Shown here: positions 1 to 8,154 of the stretch, piece after piece
How the letters are laid out: each line of letters begins with the position of its first letter
Position numbering within the stretch: position 1 is the first letter of the stretch
NCBI GenBank assembly: GCA_019313915.1
Contig: JAFDAJ010000025.1
Coordinates: 1 to 61,171 of the forward strand
Source: Deltaproteobacteria bacterium
Lineage (GTDB): Bacteria > Myxococcota_A > Polyangia > Polyangiales > Houyiibacteriaceae
Direction: 5' to 3'
Length of the DNA stretch: 61,171 nucleotides
Notes under the pieces: model-generated
Seen by the model: the letters and a program-made list of their open reading frames with translations, nothing else
Told to the model about the DNA's origin: nothing
The model's database searches: none
Position numbers and translations under genes: made by a program

Positions 1-1686
1 CTTGCGGCGGACGAACCGATCGATCAAGGCGGCAATCGGGCCGCCCGCGAGAGCCGCAGGGAACAGGCGCAAGAGTGCGCTCCACGAAAGCATGAACCCG
101 GACAACAAAGGGAAGCCGCGTTTCAATAGGCAGACGGCGGCAACCGCCATGAAGAACCAAGGCACGCGCGCAAAGCTCCCGCCCGTCCAAAAATATGCCC
201 AGGGATACCCCGTCCCCCACACGAGCACCGCAAGTGCGGAAGAGCGCAATCCGAATGCCCATAGGATCATCAGGAACGCACCGGCGTAGAGCGCGAGGTC
301 GATCATCGTGTAGCGGAGAATCCGTTGCCGAAATTTCTTCAAGTCGTCTGGGGCCACTCGGCTCGACGAGACCAGAGGCACCTGATCGCGCCACCCGATG
401 TTCGTCAGGAAGGCCGCTACCATGTTGGAGATCGGGCTCGCGTTGTACCCGTGGTCCATCAACATGTCTTTCCACCAGCCCGACCCCATGACCGTGCGGA
501 ACGATCGGGTATCTTCGCGAAACGCCTCCCAGCGCTCGGGGGAGAAGTGCGCCGCGCAGGTCTCTTGGTGGCGAAGCACGTCGGCCTTGCTCACGAAGTG
601 CAGCCGGTTGTTGTCTAGATCGCGGATCTTTCGCTTCTCGAGGTCCGCGTCACCACGGTCTTCGTAGTCCACTGCAAGCACGCATTCGTAGAGTCGCTCG
701 TACTCATTTTCCTCGAAGTACTTCGAGCCGACGTAGTAGTGAAACGTATCCCAGTAGTGAACGATCCGGGAGCTGTGAAAGACGCCGAAGTTCACCCAGG
801 TGGTGGCGCAAGCCAGGATCACCCAGAGCAGCGCGCCCCGCTCCCACCACTGCCGGGCCTCCTGTTCCTGTCTAGCGAGCCATATCCCGCGTGCAGCCCA
901 AGCGACGACCAACACGCCGAGCGCGTAGACGCCCCAACTCGCGAACCAAGGCGCTAGCCTCGCGCCGTAGAGCCGGTACCCCGCGATCGCGAGCATCGCC
1001 ACCGAAAGTGCAGACGCTCCCCAGAGCGCCTTCTTGCTTTCTTCGACCCGAAAGAGCGCAATGAAGAAGAACAGGCCGAGCAACGCGACTGCGAGGCGGT
1101 ATCGATGGTCGCGTTTTTCGAGAATCTTTTTCCACCACCACTTGGTCGTGTTCTCCACTTTGACGGGAGGCGGCCACGCGGACGGCGTCTCGCAAAAGAC
1201 CTGCACCTCGCCCAGGCTATAGGCGCTGTCTCCAGCCCGCGCGCGCACGCGGATATATCGACCGGAGCCCTGCAGGCCGCGGGTACCACGCCGGCGCATC
1301 CCTTGCCCGGACACCGGATCGGCCACCCACAAGGTGGTGAAGGAATGGCGGTCCTCGGAGAGCTCGACGATGTAGTCATCGTTGTTGTCACCCTGCAGGT
1401 CGACCGCGGTGACGCGCATGCTGGTGCCGAGGTCGTAGAGGACGTGGCTCTCGGTGGCGTCCAGCACCGATGTCAGCTCGCTCTGCCATGGGTCGCCTTC
1501 CCCGGCCATGATCCCGTCGGTCAGGCGCTCGACGTGCGTGACGCCGGGCCGGGCGGTTGGGGACTTGCCGGCAAGCAGGTTGCCAGACGGACAGGCTTCA
1601 CCCTGAGCCGCCGCTGGTGCGGACGCGATCAGGCAAAGCAAGGAAAGGAGGGCGATTCGATTCACGATCGCGCGCACCGTACGCAA
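1..1686 (-). CDS. Discoidin-like domain plus multi-pass membrane protein (3' end outside window)
   Basis: An open minus-strand frame runs without a stop from about 1686 to base 1, so the C-terminus lies outside the window. The product starts with a good signal peptide (basic n-region, then IALLSLLCLIASAPAAAQG). Residues about 35-160 look like a discoidin (F5/8 type C) beta-sandwich, ending in a surface-type segment with SLGEVQVFCE. A first membrane helix follows (RLAVALLGLFFFIALF), then at least five more hydrophobic segments separated by a soluble loop of about 150 residues. The start is ambiguous: TTG at 1686 has an AGGA five bases upstream and gives the best n-region; GTG at 1677 and 1665 are alternatives. 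The layout resembles membrane proteins that handle surface glycans, but no catalytic motif is visible and function is unknown. Confidence 0.75.
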   Translation of the reverse strand, partial: MRTVRAIVNRIALLSLLCLIASAPAAAQGEACPSGNLLAGKSPTARPGVTHVERLTDGIMAGEGDPWQSELTSVLDATESHVLYDLGTSMRVTAVDLQGDNNDDYIVELSEDRHSFTTLWVADPVSGQGMRRRGTRGLQGSGRYIRVRARAGDSAYSLGEVQVFCETPSAWPPPVKVENTTKWWWKKILEKRDHRYRLAVALLGLFFFIALFRVEESKKALWGASALSVAMLAIAGYRLYGARLAPWFASWGVYALGVLVVAWAARGIWLARQEQEARQWWERGALLWVILACATTWVNFGVFHSSRIVHYWDTFHYYVGSKYFEENEYERLYECVLAVDYEDRGDADLEKRKIRDLDNNRLHFVSKADVLRHQETCAAHFSPERWEAFREDTRSFRTVMGSGWWKDMLMDHGYNASPISNMVAAFLTNIGWRDQVPLVSSSRVAPDDLKKFRQRILRYTMIDLALYAGAFLMILWAFGLRSSALAVLVWGTGYPWAYFWTGGSFARVPWFFMAVAAVCLLKRGFPLLSGFMLSWSALLRLFPAALAGGPIAALIDRFVRRK

Positions 1687-1717
1687 GGGAGTCCTGACTG
1701 ACAAGTACCCAGCCGTT

Positions 1718-2761
1718 CTACTCGAAGGAGGTGAGATCAACCTTGAAAATTCGGAACGGCGGCGTTGGGTCGATACCGAGGAGGTTGCTGGTGATGTCGC
1801 TATAGATCGCGTACAGCACGCCCTCGGCGGGGCGCACGGTCGAGATTCCGGGAACCGGGGCTCCCGGCTCGGCCGCGACGATCACTACGGACGCGGTCGC
1901 CCAATCATCGTCGCTGGTGAGGCGGGCCACGTTGCCTGAGGCGACCATCGCAATGTAGAGATCGCCGTCGAGGAAGCTCATGCCGTCCGCAAAGCCCTCG
2001 AGTGCCGGTGTCGCGACGAGCTCACCGATACTTGAAGGGTCGTCGTGGGCAATACGGAGGAGACGTGGAGGCGCCCCAGTAGAAGTCTTCGAAACGATCA
2101 CGAAGCTGTCGTCCTCGGTCACCGCGATCCCGTTCCCGCCGAACGTTCCGCCTGAGTTCGGGCTGAGCAACGGGTCGTCGGCCCAGACCATCACCGTTTC
2201 GGCGCCCGCGTCGGCGCGATACACCCTCGGATTCCCGGAATCGCTGATGTAGGCCAGGCTGGCGCTGTCGACGGCGATGTCGTTGCAAGTCGAGTCCGCT
2301 GCGGCGTCTGCGAGATTCAATACGAGGTCGCGGTTCCCGCTGTCTAAATCGAACACCCAGATCTCGCTGGCGACCTCGTCCATCCGCTGTGCGCACACCC
2401 AGAGGCGGCGTGCCGCATCGTCGGCCGTCATGCCCAGGGTGCGCCACGTCTCCGACCCGGGCGGCGTGAACAAGATGCTCTCCGTCCCGTCGGCTTCGAC
2501 CCGCGTGATGTTGCCCCTCGTCGCACTGCCGACATAGAAACTCCGGCTGGTTGGATCGAAGGTGCCGCTTTCGGGGACGAGCTCTTGGTCGGACAGGACG
2601 TACTGGTCCTGCAAGGGCGCTTCGGCGCCACCTGCCCCACCAGTGCCACCGGCCCCCGCAGCGCCGCCGCCGCCGTCAGAGCTGCTTCCACATCCACTCA
2701 GCACGCCGACGAGAATCAACGCCCCTAAATCACGTAGTCCGATCACAGGCACCCCTTTCAC
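1718..2761 (-). CDS. Secreted lipoprotein with SMP-30/beta-propeller-like fold
   Basis: The 347-residue product starts with a lipoprotein signal ending in the lipobox LSGC, followed by a Gly/Ala/Ser linker typical of myxobacterial lipoproteins. The rest (about residues 50-345) shows repeated blade-like strands: FYVGSATRGNITRVEADG, RLWVCAQRMDEVASEIWVFDL, NDIAVDSASLAYISDSGNPRVYR, GNGIAVTEDDSFVIVSKT. These resemble SMP-30/gluconolactonase or NHL-type propellers. I see no certain metal-binding residues, so enzymatic function is not assigned. It probably sits on the inner or outer membrane facing the periplasm or surface. It lies 31 bp downstream of the discoidin-membrane gene start, but the order along the minus strand puts it first, so the two may be co-transcribed. 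The fold is an inference from strand pattern, not from a search. Confidence 0.8.
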   Translation of the reverse strand: MKGVPVIGLRDLGALILVGVLSGCGSSSDGGGGAAGAGGTGGAGGAEAPLQDQYVLSDQELVPESGTFDPTSRSFYVGSATRGNITRVEADGTESILFTPPGSETWRTLGMTADDAARRLWVCAQRMDEVASEIWVFDLDSGNRDLVLNLADAAADSTCNDIAVDSASLAYISDSGNPRVYRADAGAETVMVWADDPLLSPNSGGTFGGNGIAVTEDDSFVIVSKTSTGAPPRLLRIAHDDPSSIGELVATPALEGFADGMSFLDGDLYIAMVASGNVARLTSDDDWATASVVIVAAEPGAPVPGISTVRPAEGVLYAIYSDITSNLLGIDPTPPFRIFKVDLTSFE

Positions 2762-2864
2762 TGGGCGCCGACCCTACCAGACCCGGTCCCAGTGGATCCA
2801 GTCCGGGAATGGGCCGTGTTTAGACCCCTGGACTTCAGCGCGTCTCCGACTTACTCATGAATTG

Positions 2865-3206
2865 ATGGGTTCACAATCTTCCAATCAGGCTGCCCATGTC
2901 CAGCGTGCGAGCGACGTGGTGTTGGTCTACGGCAAGTCGGACGATGGCAAAGGGTACGACGTTCTTCGCCGGCGGGGAGAGGAGCTGCAGGCCGGAAAAT
3001 TGCGTCCCCTTGACGACGGGAAGCCCATTTACGGCCAAGTCGTGCGCCTGACGCCGCGTCAAGAATCGCCGGCCCTATTCGACGTCGACGTCCAGCACGA
3101 CGGGCGTGGCTCGACCGGCCGCCCCGCCAAGGTGGCCAGCGATCAGTACCGCGAAGGTTGGGACTCTATCTGGGCAAACGGCGCTCCCAATCGCGCGCTG
3201 AATTAA
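2865..3206 (+). CDS. Small conserved-looking hypothetical protein (113 aa)
   Basis: A 113-residue protein starting at ATG 2865. The open frame extends further upstream, but that part is the antisense of the lipoprotein signal region and has unlikely composition, so I use the internal ATG. The body is soluble and charged: SDVVLVYGKSDDGKGYDVLRR near residues 16-36, then KPIYGQVVRLTPRQ and ALFDVDVQHD, ending with REGWDSIWANGAPNRALN. It has the look of a compact beta-rich protein. I do not recognise the family. There is no strong ribosome-binding site before the ATG. The gene is monocistronic and faces the regulator pair at 3262-4372; a hairpin at 3209-3235 separates the two transcription units. 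Confidence 0.65.
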   Translation: MGSQSSNQAAHVQRASDVVLVYGKSDDGKGYDVLRRRGEELQAGKLRPLDDGKPIYGQVVRLTPRQESPALFDVDVQHDGRGSTGRPAKVASDQYREGWDSIWANGAPNRALN

Positions 3207-3208
3207 TA

Positions 3209-3235
3209 AAGGGTGCCGCCGTCTGGCGACACCCT
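3209..3235 (-). terminator. Hairpin terminator between convergent genes
   Basis: The arms AAGGGTG-C-CGCC and GGCG-A-CACCCTT pair around a GTCT loop (7 + 4 bp with one mismatch). Read on the minus strand the stem is followed by TTTATTAATT, a fair U-tract, so it best serves the sigma-like gene ending at 3262. It may also stop the plus-strand gene ending at 3206. Confidence 0.7.
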
Positions 3236-3261
3236 TCCCCCTGCTGTCCTTGGAGTGGCCC

Positions 3262-3789
3262 TTAGGTCACGTAGTCCTTGAGTCGCTCGACGTCGCGATA
3301 GTCCTGCAGCCGAGCGAGGCCGGCTGTCTCGACCTGACGGACACGCTCGCGGGTGAGGTTCATGATCTCTCCGACCTCTTCGAGCGTAATGCCCCCGCGG
3401 TCCGCTACATCGAGCGCACACGTCTCGGTCATCTCCCAAATCTCGATGTCCGGAAAGTTGAGCTTGATCGAGCCGCGTACTGGGTGGACGTCGATGTAAA
3501 GGTGGTACTTGCAGGAGACAAACGGGCACGGCCGCTCCATGTCCTTGCACTCCGTCCGACTCTTGGGCTTCCAGTAGTCGCTCTCCGGATACAGCTCTCG
3601 GCCGCGATTCAGCTCCGCCTTGCTCAAGCGGCGAATCGAGATCGTCCGTGCACGAGCGCGCGAGCGGCGTTTTCTGCGGCCTCTTCGCTCCTCGGTACCC
3701 GGCTCGTTGAGCGCGTCTACGAGTGATTCGCGTTCCTCTCCAGGGCTGGATTCCCTGTCGATAACCTCTGCGCTTGCTGCGTCCTTCAT
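3262..3789 (-). CDS. Stand-alone sigma-70 region 4-like DNA-binding protein
   Basis: The 175-residue protein has three parts. Residues 1-35 are acidic, 36-55 are very basic ([14 protein letters not shown]), and the C-terminal third holds [21 protein letters not shown], a clear sigma region 4 helix-turn-helix of the kind that reads -35 elements. There is no region 2, so it is not a complete sigma factor. Between the basic arm and the HTH lies [14 protein letters not shown], whose Cys-x4-Cys and nearby His and later Cys residues could hold a metal. It is transcribed with the MerR-like gene 22 bp upstream. It may act as an anti-sigma-like or promoter-specific regulator; that role is inferred from domain content only. 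Confidence 0.8.
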   Translation of the reverse strand: MKDAASAEVIDRESSPGEERESLVDALNEPGTEERRGRRKRRSRARARTISIRRLSKAELNRGRELYPESDYWKPKSRTECKDMERPCPFVSCKYHLYIDVHPVRGSIKLNFPDIEIWEMTETCALDVADRGGITLEEVGEIMNLTRERVRQVETAGLARLQDYRDVERLKDYVT

Positions 3790-3811
3790 GTCTCTCTCCC
3801 CCTCAAATTTC

Positions 3812-4372
3812 TCAGACGGCCGCCCGCGCCATGCGGGCCCGCATCGTCAGGCGCCTCTCGATGGCCTCGAGCTTCTGAACGAGCTCCTTGCCGAGCTCGC
3901 GAACATCGTTGAGCGCGGCGCCGACGCCCGGGTCGTCGGCCCTTTCGCGCTGTTGCTCGTGCACCGCGACTTCGATCGCCTGGTACACGCGCTTGAGTTG
4001 CCGGCTCAGTGCATCGATGTCGCCACGAACGAAGAGGAACTCCTTCTGGATTTCCTTCATCGTGAACCCCTGATGCATCAGGCGGCGGATGTGATCGATC
4101 TGGCGAACGGCGGTCGCCGGGTAGAGGCCCTGGGAGCCCCGGTGCTTGCCCTTGCGGCCCACTCGCACGCTCCGCGGCAACAGACCGAGCTGCACATACT
4201 TGCGGAAGGTGGCCTCGCTGAGCCGGGAACCCCGGGCGGTGAAGGTCTCGACGATCTGCTGGACGCTCATCCCGTCGGCGTGCGCCTGCTCGATCGCTTC
4301 GAGCTCCTCGTCGGACCAGCTCCTGGCCTCCGATTCCCGATGTCTCCGCTGTTGTCCCCTAGGTAGAGTCAT
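3812..4372 (-). CDS. MerR-family-like transcriptional regulator
   Basis: The 186-residue protein carries an N-terminal winged helix. Residues about 20-50 ([21 protein letters not shown]) look like a first HTH-type segment. Residues about 52-100 contain [18 protein letters not shown] followed by the wing region [21 protein letters not shown], the signature of MerR DNA-binding domains. The C-terminal half is a long amphipathic helix suited to dimerisation, and there is no obvious ligand-binding domain or conserved cysteine. The ATG at 4372 has no ribosome-binding site and overlaps the left arm of an inverted repeat, so autoregulation and even a leaderless transcript are possible. It heads the operon with the sigma-like gene. 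Confidence 0.8.
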   Translation of the reverse strand: MTLPRGQQRRHRESEARSWSDEELEAIEQAHADGMSVQQIVETFTARGSRLSEATFRKYVQLGLLPRSVRVGRKGKHRGSQGLYPATAVRQIDHIRRLMHQGFTMKEIQKEFLFVRGDIDALSRQLKRVYQAIEVAVHEQQRERADDPGVGAALNDVRELGKELVQKLEAIERRLTMRARMARAAV

Positions 4373-4465
4373 TTGAATAACTTATAGCGAATGTATTCTA
4401 TTCAAAATAATTAGGTCAATGCTAAAAGGAACTAATTTATAACTATTTGTAATTATAGGAGTTAT
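4372..4465. promoter_or_regulatory. AT-rich control region with three stacked inverted repeats
   Basis: This stretch is strikingly AT-rich in a GC-rich neighbourhood. It holds three perfect inverted repeats in a row: TTTGAATA/TATTCAAA (4372-4379, 4399-4406), AATTAG/CTAATT (4409-4414, 4432-4437) and ATAACT/AGTTAT (4439-4444, 4460-4465). Each spans 27-35 bp in total. On the minus strand TTGACC (4419-4414) lies 18 bp from TACATT (4395-4390), a possible promoter for the MerR-like gene. The same region must also supply the promoter for the importer operon starting at 4591. The sites could be operators for the MerR-like protein. Confidence 0.6.
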
Positions 4466-4590
4466 CCAAGTCTCATATCTCAACCTGGGTCAGTAAGGTC
4501 GTGACTTGGGATCGCTGGAAGAGCTTCTAGATCGTATTTCAGGGGGGAAATTGACGGGACCGTCCGAACCCAGTACCTCCCTCCAAGGGC

Positions 4591-5445
4591 ATGGATTCAC
4601 GGGCGTTTCGACGATTTCGGCGGAACAAGGGGGCTCTCGGAGGACTCGTCCTGGTCGTCGCGGTGACGGTATTGGGCCTCGCGGGCCCCTGGCTGGCCCC
4701 CTACGACCCAGTGGAGCAGTTCACGGACGCCCTACTCCTGCACAACGGCCTCCCCGCGGGGCCGGGCATCGAGCCGGGGCATTGGCTGGGTGGCGACGTC
4801 CTTGCCCGGGACGAGCTGAGCCGCCTCTTAAGCGGCGCTCGCGTCTCGATGCTGGTCGCCTATCTCGCGACGGCGCTCGCCGTGCTGATCGGCGTGACGC
4901 TCGGGCTGGTCTCGGGCTACGTCGGCGGACGGCTCGACACGTTCCTGATGCGGGTGGTCGACGTCGTGCTGTCGATGCCTTTTCTCCTGATCGCCATCGT
5001 CATGCAACGCGTGTGGGATGCGCCGGGCATCTGGACGATTTGCGTCGTGCTCGGTGTCCTGTCGTGGACGACGCTGGCCCGGATCACGCGCGCGAAGACC
5101 ATGGAGGCTCGCGAGCTGGACTATATCCAGGCGGCCCGCGCGCTCGGTCTACGCCATGTGCGAATTCTGGCACGACACGTTCTGCCCAACGTCATGGGTC
5201 CGATCATCGCCATCGCGACCATCCTGGTGGCGCGCATGATCATCGCGGAAAGCGCCTTGTCGTTCCTTGGGCTTGGCGTCCGTCCGCCCACCGCAAGCTG
5301 GGGCTCAATGCTCAACGACAGTCAGTCGCTGCTGCTAGGCGTGCCACGGCTGACGCTCTACCCGGCTGTCTTGATCAGCATGGCGGTGTTCGGATTCAAC
5401 CTCTTTGGGGAAGGACTGCGCGATGCGTTCGACCCCAAGGACTGA
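4591..5445 (+). CDS. ABC transporter permease, DppC/OppC type
   Basis: The 284-residue inner-membrane permease belongs to the peptide/opine/nickel uptake family. It opens with the OppC N-terminal segment (RRFRRNKGALGGLVLVVAV, then APYDP), has about six membrane helices, and carries the EAA loop that contacts the ATPase (EARELDYIQAARALGLRHVRILARHVLPN). The end ALSFLGLGVRPPTASWGSML is typical of DppC. The ATG at 4591 has an AAGGG just upstream. It is the first gene of a three-gene operon; the next gene starts inside its last codons. No ATPase gene is nearby, so the ATP-binding subunits must be encoded elsewhere. Confidence 0.93.
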   Translation: MDSRAFRRFRRNKGALGGLVLVVAVTVLGLAGPWLAPYDPVEQFTDALLLHNGLPAGPGIEPGHWLGGDVLARDELSRLLSGARVSMLVAYLATALAVLIGVTLGLVSGYVGGRLDTFLMRVVDVVLSMPFLLIAIVMQRVWDAPGIWTICVVLGVLSWTTLARITRAKTMEARELDYIQAARALGLRHVRILARHVLPNVMGPIIAIATILVARMIIAESALSFLGLGVRPPTASWGSMLNDSQSLLLGVPRLTLYPAVLISMAVFGFNLFGEGLRDAFDPKD

Positions 5446-7156
5446 GCGCCGGCGCCCTACCCGGTGGATGACCGGTGCCGCCGCCCTCGTCGCGGCTGCC
5501 CTCCTCCTCGGTTGGGTGATCGCTAACTTCCCAAGAGCGCCCATCGGCCCCCGTTACGTCGGCGCCGGGCACCAGACCCCTCGATCTGGCGGAACATTCA
5601 TCTTCGCGGCTGGGAGCAACATCCACACGCTCGACCCGCACTTCGCCTACGACACTCTGTCGACCGCGGCGTGCAGACTGCTTTACGACGGACTGCTCGA
5701 CTACGACTACGACGGAAACATGATTCCTGGTCTCGCGGCCGAGCTCCCCAAGATGTCCGACGGAGGCAGGAGTTTTCGCTTCACCCTGCGCAACGGCATC
5801 AAGTTCCACAACGGTCGTGAAATCACGGCTGAAGACATTTCGTGGTCGTTGCACCGCTTGCTGTCCGAGCGAATCGGATCGCCTGGCTATCCGTTTTTCA
5901 AATCGATCCAAGGGGCGCCGGCGTACCACAGAGGAGAAGCGGATCGCGTCGAGGGCATCGTCGTCCTCGATGAAAAGACAATCGAGTTCCATCTCGACGA
6001 AGCCGACCAAACATTTCTCAACGCGCTGGCGATGCCATTCTCGTACCCACTCGCCAAGGAGCACGTCGAGAAGCTCGAGCAAGCCGAGGGGCGCGACGCG
6101 GTCGGGCGCCACCCAGTCGGATCAGGGCCGTTTACTTTCTCACGCTGGGAGCGCGGCGTGCAAGTCGAGTTCGAGCGCTTTGAAGAGTACTGGGCACCGC
6201 AGGCACGCCCCGACCGAATGATCTTCCTCGAGAACATCTCGTCCGACGTCGCGAGCGCACGCTTTCGCAACGGCGACCTAGACGTCGTCTACCGCCCCAG
6301 TAAAGTAACCCGGTTGTTCCTGAGAGCGTCCGAGGCCTGGGCTCCCTATCGGGCCGAGTCACCGAGCGCCTCGGTGTTCGCGCTGGGCCTCAACTGCGAG
6401 CTACCCCCGTTTGACGACGTGCACGTCCGCCGCGCCGTGGCCTTTGCGCTCGACCGCTCAAAGCTAGAGCGGCTCGACCCGGGTCAGGTGATCGCCGCGA
6501 CTCAGATTCTGCCCCCAATGCTCGCGCCGCACGATCCCGAGCTGCCGACGCGACAGGGGTTCGACCTCGAGCGGGCCAAGGAAGAAATGCGCTTGGCCGG
6601 CTTCCCGGACGGGCTGATCGAGCCGGTCACTCTGTGGGTGAGAGGCGAAGGTGAGGTGCGTGCCGCGCAGCTGTTCCAACAGGACCTCAAGGCGATCGGC
6701 ATCGAGATCGAGCTCAAGATGGTCTCCTTCGCAACCTACCTGAAGGAGACCGGCCGGCCGCGAGTCGCCCAAGCTGCGTTCACGGGTTGGCACCAGGACT
6801 TCCCCGATCCGTCCAACTTCATGGACATCTTGTTCCACAGCCGCTCGATCCATCCCGAGAACTCCGAAAACCGCTCGTTCTACCGAAACCCGAAGCTCGA
6901 CGCGATCCTCGACCGCGCGCGCCCGGAGATCGACCGAGAGGCCCGGCTCGCGCTCTACGCGCAGGCCAATGCAATCCTGGCGGACGAGGCGCCCTGGGCG
7001 TTCCTCTACTACCCGATCGACATGTTTGCCTGGCAGCCATACGTGAAGGGCTTTCGCCCGCACCCCGTCTGGCTGAACGAATACCGCAACGTGTGGCTCG
7101 ATCTCCCCAGGGAGCGCGTCAGTCAGTCGATCTACGAACAGGAGACGGGCCCATGA
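5423..7156 (+). CDS. ABC transporter substrate-binding protein, family 5 (peptide type)
   Basis: The product is an extracytoplasmic solute-binding protein of the SBP_bac_5/DppA-OppA family, 577 residues from ATG 5423. I choose this start over the TTG at 5405 because GGGGAAGGA lies eight bases upstream. An N-terminal uncleaved or lipid-free anchor (WMTGAAALVAAALLLGWVIA) precedes the mature domain. Family landmarks include NIHTLDPHFAYDTLSTAACRLLYDGL near the N-terminus, LRNGIKFHNGREITAEDISWSL, and FDDVHVRRAVAFALDRSKL in the middle. There is no lipobox, so it is probably anchored by the N-terminal helix. It overlaps the stop of the upstream permease and the start of the downstream one (ATGA). 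Substrate is not predictable from sequence alone. Confidence 0.92.
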   Translation: MRSTPRTERRRPTRWMTGAAALVAAALLLGWVIANFPRAPIGPRYVGAGHQTPRSGGTFIFAAGSNIHTLDPHFAYDTLSTAACRLLYDGLLDYDYDGNMIPGLAAELPKMSDGGRSFRFTLRNGIKFHNGREITAEDISWSLHRLLSERIGSPGYPFFKSIQGAPAYHRGEADRVEGIVVLDEKTIEFHLDEADQTFLNALAMPFSYPLAKEHVEKLEQAEGRDAVGRHPVGSGPFTFSRWERGVQVEFERFEEYWAPQARPDRMIFLENISSDVASARFRNGDLDVVYRPSKVTRLFLRASEAWAPYRAESPSASVFALGLNCELPPFDDVHVRRAVAFALDRSKLERLDPGQVIAATQILPPMLAPHDPELPTRQGFDLERAKEEMRLAGFPDGLIEPVTLWVRGEGEVRAAQLFQQDLKAIGIEIELKMVSFATYLKETGRPRVAQAAFTGWHQDFPDPSNFMDILFHSRSIHPENSENRSFYRNPKLDAILDRARPEIDREARLALYAQANAILADEAPWAFLYYPIDMFAWQPYVKGFRPHPVWLNEYRNVWLDLPRERVSQSIYEQETGP

Positions 7157-8154
7157 TTCGTTTCATCTTGCTACGCGCCATGTGGGGCGTGCTGGTCATC
7201 ATGTCGGTCGTGACACTGGTCTTCTTCCTGATCTTCGTTGCGGGCGATCCCGCGGTAACCGTCCTCGGTCCACAAGCCAGAGCCGAGCAGATCGCGGACT
7301 TCAAGGCCAAGAAGGGATTGGACCAGCCCGTGCCCGCGCAGTTCCTGAGCTACCTCGGAGTCATGCCATGTGTCCGCAAAGATTCGCCAAAGTACGAGCG
7401 CGACGACGGCTCCCGCGGATTCTGCGGCATCCTTCAAGGGGACTTGGGCGAGTCGTACTCACACCACGAATCGGTGGCCGCCGTAATCGGGCACCGTCTG
7501 CCCCGCACACTGCTCCTCGCCTCGTTGGCGGTCCTTTTCGAGCTGATCATCGGGCTCAGCGCCGGGGTCATCGCTGCACTGCGTCGCAACCGTTGGTCTG
7601 ATACGTTGATCATGTTCGCCACCTTCGTCGGCATCAGCTTGCCCACGTACGTCACCGGCCCGATCTCGCTGCTGCTCTTTGCGTTTCTATTGGGCTGGTT
7701 TCCGTTTGGCGGCTACGGAGTCGACCCGCTCGATCACCTCTACCACGCGCTCTTGCCCTCGTTGATTCTGGCAGTCGCCGGAGCCGCGACGTATGCGCGC
7801 GTCATGCGCGGTGAGCTCATCGAGACGCTGCGACATGACCACGTCAGAACCGCGAAAGCCAAGGGCATGCCGATGAGTAGAGTCGTCATCAAGCACGCCA
7901 TTCGCAACGCCCTGCTTCCCATCGTCACCCTGATCGGATTGAGCCTGCCGTTTCTCGTCGGCGGCGCGATCATCACCGAAAAGATCTTCGCGTGGCCGGG
8001 CCTTGGGCTTCTGACGATTGAATCGATTGAATCGCTCGACGCCCCCGTGATCATGGCAGTCGTGCTGATGTTCGGCGTTGCCGTTCAAATGGGCAACCTG
8101 TTGGCGGACATCGCGGTCGCGGCGCTCGACCCGAGGATTCGGCTCGAGGACTAG
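7153..8154 (+). CDS. ABC transporter permease, DppB/OppB type
   Basis: The 333-residue membrane permease starts MIRFILLRAMWGVLVIMSVVT, the usual DppB N-terminus. The EAA loop is MRGELIETLRHDHVRTAKAKG, followed by HAIRNALLPIVTLIGLSLPFLVGGAIITEKIFAWPGLG. It overlaps the binding-protein gene by four bases (ATGA), so translation is coupled. Between the first helix and the core there is a short insertion (PCVRKDSPKYERDDGSRGFCG) with two cysteines that could form a periplasmic disulfide. Its stop codon overlaps the stop of the convergent gene at 8151. The order permease-binding protein-permease is unusual for this family. Confidence 0.92.
   Translation: MIRFILLRAMWGVLVIMSVVTLVFFLIFVAGDPAVTVLGPQARAEQIADFKAKKGLDQPVPAQFLSYLGVMPCVRKDSPKYERDDGSRGFCGILQGDLGESYSHHESVAAVIGHRLPRTLLLASLAVLFELIIGLSAGVIAALRRNRWSDTLIMFATFVGISLPTYVTGPISLLLFAFLLGWFPFGGYGVDPLDHLYHALLPSLILAVAGAATYARVMRGELIETLRHDHVRTAKAKGMPMSRVVIKHAIRNALLPIVTLIGLSLPFLVGGAIITEKIFAWPGLGLLTIESIESLDAPVIMAVVLMFGVAVQMGNLLADIAVAALDPRIRLED

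Noticed and set aside
1105..1701. Plus-strand frame of 198 codons at the left edge
   Set aside because: The minus strand here encodes a signal peptide, discoidin-like domain and membrane helices, which explains the region better.
4506..4590. Possible short frame before the DppC-type permease (from GTG-like start)
   Set aside because: It merely continues in a wrong frame into the permease gene; no domain, and the permease has its own ATG with a ribosome-binding site.
8017..8036. Tandem ATTGAATCG repeat in the DppB gene, considered as another duplication error
   Set aside because: It is nine bases, in frame, and encodes IESIES at a normal position; family length is preserved.
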